Assembly: GCA_900539665.1 (NCBI GenBank)
Contig: UQCV01000106.1
Span: 1 to 5,556 of the forward strand
DNA from: an uncultured Succinivibrionaceae bacterium
GTDB lineage: Bacteria; Pseudomonadota; Gammaproteobacteria; Enterobacterales; Succinivibrionaceae
Reading direction: 5' to 3'
DNA length: 5,556 bases
Shown here: piece after piece, positions 1 through 5,194 of the stretch
Layout of the letters: each line of letters opens with the position of its first letter
Position numbering within the stretch: the first letter of the stretch is position 1
Position numbers and translations under genes: made by a program
Notes under the pieces: generated by a model
What the model was told of the DNA's origin: nothing
Databases searched by the model: none
Seen by the model: only the letters and a program-made list of their open reading frames with translations

Positions 1-1
1 A

Positions 2-49
2 TTTATAGCAACAAATAGCGGTGGATTAGATATTTTACAAGAAAACTAA
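2..49 (+). CDS. Possible C-terminal tail of an unidentified protein (partial)
   Basis: One plus-strand frame is open from the left edge for 15 codons, reading FIATNSGGLDILQEN, and ends at TAA (47-49). The other two plus-strand frames hit stops within a few codons. This could be the 3' end of a gene that starts outside the window. The tail is too short to assign to a family, and a 15-codon open stretch can occur by chance. If it is real, this gene and the minus-strand tonB gene converge on the repeat-rich region 50-491. Confidence 0.25.
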   Translation, partial: FIATNSGGLDILQEN

Positions 50-95
50 ATTACACCAACAATATGGACTTGACTCTAACTACCAAAAGTAACCC

Positions 96-156
96 AAAGT
101 AAGTACTTAACTAAAACCAAGTACTAACCAAAAGCAAGTACCCCAAACCGAGTACC
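96..156. repeat. Degenerate 17-bp tandem repeats
   Basis: Three consecutive 17-base units can be laid out at 96-112 (AAAGTAAGTACTTAACT), 113-129 (AAAACCAAGTACTAACC) and 130-146 (AAAAGCAAGTACCCCAA). A partial fourth follows (ACCGAGTACC, 147-156). The shared core is roughly AA(G/C)NAAGTAC. The units are too diverged for recent slippage and look like an old array. No function is visible. Confidence 0.5.
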
Positions 157-337
157 TTACGCCACGTACATTATTGCTAAGTAAACTATCACCAAAACTA
201 ATCTAGTAAACCTTGCAAACCTATCAATAATCAACTATCGGTCTAAACTTTGTCAATACAACCATATATATCCAAAGTAAATGTATGACGTAGTTTCAAG
301 AACTTGTCAACCACAAACTCCATCCTTGGCCTCAACT

Positions 338-440
338 AAGTTTTAACCAAGCTTCAACAGAAGTTTTAACCAAGCTTCAACAGAAGTTTTAACCAAGCTT
401 CAACAGAAGTTTTAACCAAGCTTCAACAGAAGTTTTAACC
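338..440. repeat. 23-bp tandem repeat array, four full copies plus a partial fifth
   Basis: The 23-base unit AAGTTTTAACC followed by AAGCTTCAACAG occurs four times without mismatch, at 338-360, 361-383, 384-406 and 407-429. The first 11 bases of a fifth copy follow at 430-440. There are no spacers, so this is a tandem array and not CRISPR. The unit length is not a multiple of three and no frame through it is a convincing gene. Across the unit junction, GAAGTTT and AAGCTTC can pair around a five-base TAACC loop with one T-G wobble, so a plus-strand transcript could form serial small hairpins. Identical copies suggest recent expansion by slippage or unequal crossover, so copy number may vary between strains. 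Confidence 0.9.
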
Positions 441-491
441 AGTATTCAACCAAGTTTCAACCAAATTTCAGCCAGTATTTTTAGATTAGCT

Positions 492-1607
492 TTAACGAAG
501 TTTAAAATTCACTCCAAGCTTTACACGTACGCCCCTAGGGAATCGCCCTTGAGGCAAGGTATATTTACGGCTTAAGGCATAACGAAGCGCTTCTTTCGTA
601 AAATCCTCACAACGTGATACCGCCGTAAGAGCTAAAGCTTTAACCGGAGTTCCTTTTGCATCTAAGGTAAGTTCTACCAACACGCGCCCACTAACCCCGC
701 GGCGCTGGCATAGTGGCGGATATCTCAATTGGCCTTTACTACTTAAAATTAAATCCCCTTCTAAAGCTTCCGGCAATGGTCCTTGAGGTCCTGAGCCCGC
801 AGCATCTATTGAAGCTGGCGCGGCCTCAGCTGAACTAGTTATCGCGGCCGAACCAGCAGTTTTAGCCAAACTAGCAGTTTTGGTCGTCTTTGGGCTTTCA
901 AGGTTTTGAGGAGCCTGAACCACAGAAACAGCTGCAGCATTTGGTTTTACAGGTAGCGTTTGCGCCTCGTTTATTACTTTAGTTTTAGCATTTGTTTTTG
1001 TTTTAGCCTGGGTTTGTGTTTGAACTTGAGTTTTGGGAGCAATTTGAGCCTGGGAAATTTTTTTACCTTCAGATTTTTCTTTAACCTTAGCTGTTGTTTT
1101 AACTTGGGATGATTTTTTTTCTTTCGCTATCTCTTTGTTTGGTGACGTACTTGAGGTTTTATCAACTTTTGAAGGGATGGGTAAAATTTTTGCAGAACTT
1201 TTGGCGCTCTTAGCTTTTGTAACTACTTGAGTTGGAACAGCCTTGGGCTCTAAAACCCTCGGTTGGATTATATCTTTAGGGTTGGTAGCGGTTAAAACAG
1301 GTGACGAAGCAGAATTTGAGGTGGTGTTATCACTTGTGGTAATGTCAAGCGCTTCTAAATTTGGAGCTTTGGGTTCTAAAGCTTCGTTTGAAGCTTGTTT
1401 GGCAGCTTCGCTTGAAGGGTGGTTTGTAGTTTTAGGCAGCGCCTTACCCTGCCCTCCAGGAACTTTTGTCATGAGGCTGGCATTTATAAGCTTAACTTCT
1501 TGCGCTTGGTGGCCTAAGGAGCGTGGGCTTAACCATAACATAAGCACTCCTATAATTGCAGCATGCCCTAAAGTTACGGCCATAGCGATTAAAAACGAAA
1601 AACGCAT
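492..1607 (-). CDS. tonB: TonB-family energy transducer protein
   Basis: TonB proteins are anchored in the inner membrane, span the periplasm and pass proton-motive energy from ExbB/ExbD to outer-membrane receptors. This 371-residue protein has the expected layout: a short cytoplasmic N-terminus, one hydrophobic helix at about residues 5-26, a long polar linker, and a TonB C-terminal domain at about 284-371. The domain contains YPPLCQRRGVSGRV, then VELTLDAKGTP, then a helix containing EALRYALSRKY. His15 in the helix resembles the functional His of E. coli TonB, but the residue four positions before it is Val11, where E. coli has Ser. The linker (about 30-280) is rich in Lys, Thr, Ser, Ala and Gln and lacks the long Pro-Glu/Pro-Lys runs of enteric TonB. 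The C-terminal domain carries two cysteines, Cys300 and Cys333. The ATG at 1607-1605 follows GAGGG on the minus strand at good spacing. No exbB or exbD is present here, so TonB-family is certain but primary versus accessory TonB is not. Confidence 0.88.
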   Translation of the reverse strand: MRFSFLIAMAVTLGHAAIIGVLMLWLSPRSLGHQAQEVKLINASLMTKVPGGQGKALPKTTNHPSSEAAKQASNEALEPKAPNLEALDITTSDNTTSNSASSPVLTATNPKDIIQPRVLEPKAVPTQVVTKAKSAKSSAKILPIPSKVDKTSSTSPNKEIAKEKKSSQVKTTAKVKEKSEGKKISQAQIAPKTQVQTQTQAKTKTNAKTKVINEAQTLPVKPNAAAVSVVQAPQNLESPKTTKTASLAKTAGSAAITSSAEAAPASIDAAGSGPQGPLPEALEGDLILSSKGQLRYPPLCQRRGVSGRVLVELTLDAKGTPVKALALTAVSRCEDFTKEALRYALSRKYTLPQGRFPRGVRVKLGVNFKLR

Positions 1608-1740
1608 CCCACCCTCAAAATTATCCCTTACTTTTTAAACTTAGCTTTTTTAACTTGGTTGCAACAAAATGGATTACCAAAGTCAAAACTACTAAAGCTA
1701 CAGCTACCAAAGCTGAGCTACCAAGTCATAGCTACAAGAC

Positions 1741-1769
1741 ATTATAAATTATCTTCTTTAAGATTGATT
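1741..1769 (-). promoter_or_regulatory. Candidate tonB promoter (strong -10, poor -35)
   Basis: On the minus strand a perfect TATAAT lies at 1746-1741, about 134 bases upstream of the tonB start. The -35 position about 17 bases further upstream reads AATCAA, a poor match. The minus-strand segment GATAATTTATAAT (1753-1741) recalls the GATAAT words of Fur boxes, and tonB is iron-regulated in many bacteria, but it does not make a convincing 19-bp Fur site. This is offered as a candidate only. Confidence 0.3.
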
Positions 1770-2073
1770 GCCTTACTTTGGCTTCGTCTTGCCAAATTTT
1801 ACGCTTTATTGCTTTAAAAGAGCTTAAGGAACGCTTTTAAGTTGGCTTTGGTGGTGAGAAAGTGAGTTTTGATGGTTTTAATAGTTTTAATCGCTGTGAT
1901 GGCTGTAAAGTTGTTTTTGAGGGTTTGAGGTTTTAGTTTTTGGAGCTTCAGCCCAACTTAGCCTTAAAAATAGTTAGACTGACTTTAAAACATGCAAAAA
2001 ACCCCGTAGTATGTATGTAATTTCAGAAACTTATGGAGCATTTTTACCCCTTCTTATTAATTTATGCACGATT

Positions 2074-2103
2074 TACTGCTTTTTTTTATAAAACATCTAT
2101 AAT
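2074..2103 (+). promoter_or_regulatory. Candidate nhaB promoter
   Basis: A perfect -10 hexamer TATAAT lies at 2098-2103, about 60 bases before the nhaB start. The -35 is weak: TACTGC at 2074-2079 gives an 18-base spacer. The 5' leader contains a small hairpin, GCTAC (2126-2130) with GTAGC (2135-2139) around a TTTG loop, upstream of the GAGGA ribosome binding site (2153-2157). Confidence 0.5.
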
Positions 2104-2163
2104 ACGTGAGATTGTTTTTTAAGTTGCTACTTTGGTAGCGTAATTTTCATTTGAGGATGTAAC

Positions 2164-3744
2164 ATGACCTCCGTCACTGCGCACAAATCCCCGATCATTG
2201 CCATTGCCCAAAACTTTATGGGCGATGCTCCGGTCTGGTACAAATGGACCATGCTGGCCTGTTTGGTTATAAATCCAATCCTGTTGCAGATCAACCCAAT
2301 GCTTGCAGGTTGGTGTTTGGTTGGTGAATTCATTTTCACTTTGGCGATGGCTCTTAAATGCTATCCATTGATTCCAGGTGGTCTCTTAGCTATTGAAGCT
2401 CTTATTCTTGGCATGACCACTCCAGAGCACTTAAAACACGAAATACTCAACAACCTTGAAGTAATCCTTCTTTTGATGTTCATGGTTGCAGGTATCCACT
2501 TTGTAAGACAGCTTCTGCTTTTAACCTTCACCCAAATCTTGGTTAAGGTTAAACAAAAATGGCTTCTATCTTTGATCTTCTGCGTACTAGCAGCATTCCT
2601 CTCTGCGTTCCTAGATGCGTTGACTGTGCTCGCTGTTATCATCGCGGTATGCACTGGCTTCTACACTGTTTACCACCAGGTTATCACTACTAAGACTACT
2701 CCTTTAAATGATAACTCCATGATACAAGATGACGACCGTCGCGACCTCGACAACTTCCGTGCATTCCTCCGTTCACTTCTTATGCACGCAGGTGTTGGTA
2801 CCGCTTTAGGTGGCGTTTGCACCATCGTTGGTGAACCTCAAAACCTCATCATTGGTGAAGTTGCGGGTTGGCATTTTGCTGAATTTGCACTCCGTGTAGC
2901 TCCTGTTTCTATCCCTGTGCTTATCTGTGGTTTAACCACTTGTATCATGGTAGAAAGACTCCACATCTTTGGCTTTGGTGTTAAGATTCCAACTAAGGTT
3001 TACAACATCCTTAAGGAAACTAGCGAAAAGCAGAGCGCGACTTTCACTATCAACGACAAGCTCTCTTTAGCTTTCCAAGCTTTAATTTGTATTTGGTTAA
3101 TCTGCGGCTTAGCTTTCCACATTGCAGCTGTAGGCTTAGTTGGTCTTTCTGTAATCATCCTTGCTACCACCTTCACCGGGGTTAACAAAGAAGGTGAAAT
3201 CGGCCACGCCTTTACCGAAAGCTTGCCATTTACCGCCCTTTTATGCGTATTCTTTACCATCGTAGCCGTTATCATTGACTTAGACCTCTTTAAGCCAATT
3301 ATCAACCTCGTATTTGAAGCTGATAAGGAAAACCAATTACCTATCCTCTTCATTGCTAACGGTATTTTGTCATCTGTGTCTGACAACGTGTTCGTAGCTT
3401 CTGTATATATTTCTAATATCAAGGAAGCCTTTAATCAGGGGCTTCTTTCCCATGAACACTTTAACCACTTAGCTATTGCTGTAAACGCTGGTACTAACTT
3501 ACCTTCTGTTGCCACCCCTAACGGTCAGGCTGCATTCCTCTTCCTCTTGACTTCTGCTTTGGCTCCGCTCATCAGATTGTCATACGGTAGAATGCTTTTA
3601 ATGGCACTCCCTTACGCTATTGTACTTACCGTGGTTGGCCTTATTTGCACTTGGTTCCTCCTCCCTGAAATGACTGATTACTTCATTCATATGGGTTGGC
3701 TTAACGCCGTACCAACTGATGCGGTAGCTCCTGTTGCTAAATAA
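2164..3744 (+). CDS. nhaB: Na+/H+ antiporter NhaB
   Basis: NhaB is an inner-membrane secondary antiporter that expels Na+ in exchange for protons, supporting sodium tolerance and internal pH control. The 526-residue product is close to the family length (about 510-530) and appears intact. It is hydrophobic throughout, with around a dozen membrane-spanning stretches. Recognisable family signatures are the N-terminal NFMGDAPVWYK, then SAFLDALTVLAVI with Asp151 (equivalent to the conserved Asp147 of characterised NhaB), GEPQNLIIGEVAGWHF, SSVSDNVFVASVYI with Asp407 in the second half, and NAGTNLPSVATPNGQAAFLF. The ATG is preceded by GAGGA at 2153-2157 with six bases of spacing. The gene is monocistronic: a TATAAT box lies about 60 bases upstream and a strong terminator follows 112 bases after the stop. 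It is divergent from tonB. Leu codons are mainly CTT, CTC and TTA, unlike the CTG-rich nuclease gene downstream. Confidence 0.96.
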   Translation: MTSVTAHKSPIIAIAQNFMGDAPVWYKWTMLACLVINPILLQINPMLAGWCLVGEFIFTLAMALKCYPLIPGGLLAIEALILGMTTPEHLKHEILNNLEVILLLMFMVAGIHFVRQLLLLTFTQILVKVKQKWLLSLIFCVLAAFLSAFLDALTVLAVIIAVCTGFYTVYHQVITTKTTPLNDNSMIQDDDRRDLDNFRAFLRSLLMHAGVGTALGGVCTIVGEPQNLIIGEVAGWHFAEFALRVAPVSIPVLICGLTTCIMVERLHIFGFGVKIPTKVYNILKETSEKQSATFTINDKLSLAFQALICIWLICGLAFHIAAVGLVGLSVIILATTFTGVNKEGEIGHAFTESLPFTALLCVFFTIVAVIIDLDLFKPIINLVFEADKENQLPILFIANGILSSVSDNVFVASVYISNIKEAFNQGLLSHEHFNHLAIAVNAGTNLPSVATPNGQAAFLFLLTSALAPLIRLSYGRMLLMALPYAIVLTVVGLICTWFLLPEMTDYFIHMGWLNAVPTDAVAPVAK

Positions 3745-3856
3745 AAGTTTCTTTTAGCAATCGGTGGCCTAAAAATTTAGAGGTAAGTTTGTTGATAGGT
3801 TTTACATAAAACCGCGCAAATTTAAGTGGCAAAATAAATTGCCCCGCTCGTAAACT

Positions 3857-3892
3857 AAAGCTCCTGTGATTTTGCAATCTAGGAGCTTTTTT
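3857..3892 (+). terminator. Rho-independent terminator of nhaB
   Basis: The arms AAAGCTCCT (3857-3865) and AGGAGCTTT (3881-3889) pair perfectly over nine bases. Inside them GATT (3868-3871) and AATC (3876-3879) can extend the stem around a TTGC loop. The right arm runs into six consecutive T residues (3887-3892). It ends the nhaB transcript and separates it from the accessory DNA to the right. Confidence 0.92.
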
Positions 3893-3924
3893 ACGCCTCG
3901 TTTGGGAAACTTGAGATAACGATA

Positions 3925-3957
3925 TTTCGTGAAGTCGCAATTTGTGACTTCACGAAA
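3925..3957. repeat. 33-base near-perfect palindrome upstream of the nuclease gene
   Basis: The arms TTTCGTGAAGTCGCAA (3925-3940) and TTGTGACTTCACGAAA (3942-3957) pair over 16 positions around a central T at 3941, with a single G-T mismatch (3937 with 3945). As DNA this is a strong operator-like dyad. As RNA it would be a very stable hairpin with almost no loop. There is no T-tract, so it is not a terminator. It is related to the palindrome at 3968-3992. Confidence 0.88.
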
Positions 3958-3967
3958 AGAAAGTAGA

Positions 3968-3992
3968 TTGAGGTCACACTTTGTAACCTCAA
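3968..3992. repeat. Second palindrome, a diverged copy of the one at 3925-3957
   Basis: The arms TTGAGGTCACAC (3968-3979) and TTGTAACCTCAA (3981-3992) flank a central T, with 10 of 12 positions pairing. Over the 23-base core it matches the first palindrome at 18 positions. One difference is a paired change, A-T in the first copy to G-C in the second, which keeps the stem. The centres (3941 and 3980) are 39 bases apart. The pair could be a tandem operator for the nuclease gene or the remnant of a palindromic repeat family. Confidence 0.8.
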
Positions 3993-3996
3993 AGCT

Positions 3997-4002
3997 GGAG
4001 GG
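3997..4002 (+). promoter_or_regulatory. Strong ribosome binding site with no normal start codon at the right distance
   Basis: GGAGGG is the best Shine-Dalgarno sequence in front of the nuclease gene. No ATG, GTG or TTG in the nuclease frame lies 4-12 bases downstream. In frame, ATA at 4007-4009 begins ITDKNQGLMAVADLLYN and sits four bases after the motif. This suggests the original start was an ATG at 4007 that has mutated. The next in-frame ATG, at 4031, has only AGGGA three bases before it. Confidence 0.45.
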
Positions 4003-4006
4003 ATAT

Positions 4007-5044
4007 ATAACAGATAAGAATCAGGGACTGATGGCAGTAGCAGATCTTCTTTATAATTCTCTATTGGCTCAGATTGGAAAGCCCCTGGAGTCCGGCAGGA
4101 AGACTGTCGTTGCAAGGGTCAATGAAACAATTGTCGAGACCTACCGGCAAATAGGAAAGCACATCATTGAATTTGAACTGGCTGGGAATTAAAAGGCTGA
4201 ATATGGCTCGGAAACACAGAAAAAGCTGTCGAAAGATTTGACAACCCGGTATGGAAGCGGATTTGGTCTCAGTAATGTTACAAAGATGCGCAAGCTCTAT
4301 CAGACTTATCCAATTTTGCAGACACTGTCTGCAAAATTGAGTTGGAGCCACTATGTGGAGCTTCTGAAGATTGAAGATCCTTTGGAAAGATCGTTTTACC
4401 TTAAGGAGTCTGAACGGGAGAACTGGGGCGTTCGTGAACTCCGCAGGCAGATGAAGAGTATGCTCTTCCAGAGACTGGTCTTAAGCAAAGATAAAGCTGA
4501 GGTCATGAAGTTGTCCGAAGAGGACCAGAACATCGAGAAGGCAGAGGAAGTCATAAAGGATCCGTATATCTTTGAATTCACAAGGCTTCCGCAGTTGCCC
4601 GTATATAAAGAAGGTGAACTGGAAAATGCTCTGATTGATAATCTGAGTACATTTCTTCTTGAGCTCGGAAAAGGCTTTACCTATGTAGGAAGGCTGCTGC
4701 GGATCAATATCGGAGGCAGGATCTACAAAATAGACCTTGTGTTTTATCACCGAATCCTGAAATGCTTTGTCCTTATAGATTTGAAGCGCGGTGAGGTACA
4801 GCACGAGGATATCGGTCAGATGAATCTATATCTGAATTATTACCGGGAAGAGATGAACATAGAAGGAGATACGGAGCCCATCGGGATCGTGCTCGGCGCT
4901 TACGAAGACAAATTGATGGTAAAATATGCTACACAAAATATTTCAAACCAGCTCTTTGTAAGCAGGTATCAGTTATATCTTCCGGACAGGGAACAGCTGG
5001 AAAATGAAATCAATAGATTTCTTGATAGCAAGGAAGAGAACTGA
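4007..5044 (+). pseudogene. DUF1016/YhcG-type PDDEXK nuclease, interrupted by an in-frame stop
   Basis: Proteins of this family have an N-terminal DUF1016 helical domain and a C-terminal PD-(D/E)XK nuclease domain, and often sit in accessory or defence regions. The frame is open to 5044 except for a TAA at 4190-4192, where family homology passes straight through: IGKHIIEFELAGN, stop, KAEYGSETQKKLSKDL. Counting from ATG 4031 (stop codon = position 54), the N-terminal domain spans about 10-155 and includes LSWSHYVELLKI. The nuclease core is Glu198 in ELENALIDNL, Asp235 in KIDLVFYH and Asp250-Leu-Lys252 in FVLIDLKRG, followed by GQMNLYLNYY. All candidate catalytic residues remain, so decay looks recent. 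The start is uncertain: 4007 (ATA, with GGAGGG), 4031 (ATG) or 3929 (GTG, which would read through both palindromes). The downstream fragment lacks an obvious restart. CTG, CGG and AGG codons are commoner than in nhaB, suggesting transfer. Natural stop readthrough is an alternative I cannot exclude. Confidence 0.85.
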
Positions 5045-5135
5045 TGTAGCGATTGGCCACTCGACTTGACCGAAACTATTGTGCCACCTAAAGTTTGCTA
5101 AGAGACAATATTTACATCTACAGGTTAATTAACTG

Positions 5136-5164
5136 TTGTGTTAAATATATAAATTGTTTATAAC
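5136..5164 (+). promoter_or_regulatory. Candidate promoter of the IS607 recombinase gene
   Basis: TTGTGT (5136-5141) and TATAAC (5159-5164) are separated by 17 bases. The -10 matches the consensus at five of six positions and the -35 at three. Transcription would begin near 5171, leaving a leader of about 24 bases before the ATG at 5195. The -10 overlaps the left arm of the palindrome at 5161-5189, so a protein bound there would block this promoter. Confidence 0.4.
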
Positions 5165-5189
5165 ATCTACCAATATTTGGTAGATGTTA
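5161..5189. repeat. Perfect 13-bp-arm palindrome at the IS607 gene start, possible operator or recombinase site
   Basis: TAACATCTACCAA (5161-5173) and TTGGTAGATGTTA (5177-5189) are exact inverted copies around TAT. The site ends five bases before the ATG and overlaps the candidate -10. The half-site word ACATCTAC occurs a third time at 5114-5121, in the same orientation as the left arm and 49 bases upstream. The recombinase has a MerR-like DNA-binding domain, so binding by its own product, for autoregulation or transposition, is a reasonable inference. Confidence 0.8.
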
Positions 5190-5194
5190 AGAGT

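Larger units (their letters stand above)
50..491. other. Gene-free A/C-rich intergenic region filled with short repeats
   Basis: No open reading frame with a credible start and ribosome binding site is visible in these 442 bases. The plus strand is rich in A and C and poor in G. Recurring words such as AACCAA, CAAGTAC and TTCAACCAA give it a low-complexity look. It contains a degenerate 17-bp tandem array (96-156), a near-perfect 23-bp tandem array (338-440) and a decayed continuation of the second array (441-480). It lies downstream of the tonB stop. I see no hairpin followed by a T-run that would terminate the minus-strand tonB transcript. Confidence 0.6.
1608..2163. other. Divergent intergenic region between tonB and nhaB
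   Basis: No credible protein-coding gene is visible in these 556 bases on either strand. Around 1660-1735 the plus strand is A/C-rich with repeated AGCTACCAA-like words. Around 1845-1945 it becomes G/T-rich with recurring GATGG, TTTTAAT and GGTTT words. The ends hold candidate promoters: a minus-strand TATAAT at 1746-1741 for tonB and a plus-strand TATAAT at 2098-2103 for nhaB. An imperfect AT-rich inverted repeat (1812-1820 with 1834-1841) lacks a T-tract and is not called a terminator. An unrecognised small RNA cannot be excluded. Confidence 0.5.

Noticed and set aside
338..440. CRISPR-like array
   Set aside because: The repeats are directly contiguous with no unique spacers, so this is a simple tandem repeat.
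1619..1624. Minus-strand GATAAT as the tonB -10 box
   Set aside because: It is so close to the start codon that transcription would begin at or inside the ribosome binding site, and no -35 is visible.
1243..1638. Plus-strand 131-codon open frame
   Set aside because: It lies antisense to the well-supported tonB gene and has no recognisable domain. The open frame is a shadow of tonB.
1812..1841. AT-rich inverted repeat as a terminator
   Set aside because: CTTTAAAAG and CTTTTAAG pair only with a bulge and a 13-base loop, without a T-tract on either strand, and no gene ends there.
1890..1912. CRP-like site beginning TGTGA
   Set aside because: The second half-site does not match TCACA, so only one half is present and that is expected by chance.
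3929..4030. GTG-started N-terminal extension of the nuclease through both palindromes
   Set aside because: The encoded residues come from the palindromes themselves, no good ribosome binding site precedes the GTG, and family members do not need this extension. Kept only as an alternative start.
4238..5044. Independent 268-residue protein starting at TTG 4238
   Set aside because: Family homology continues upstream of this codon without a break up to and across the TAA at 4190, so it is a fragment of one broken gene. No ribosome binding site is evident before the TTG.
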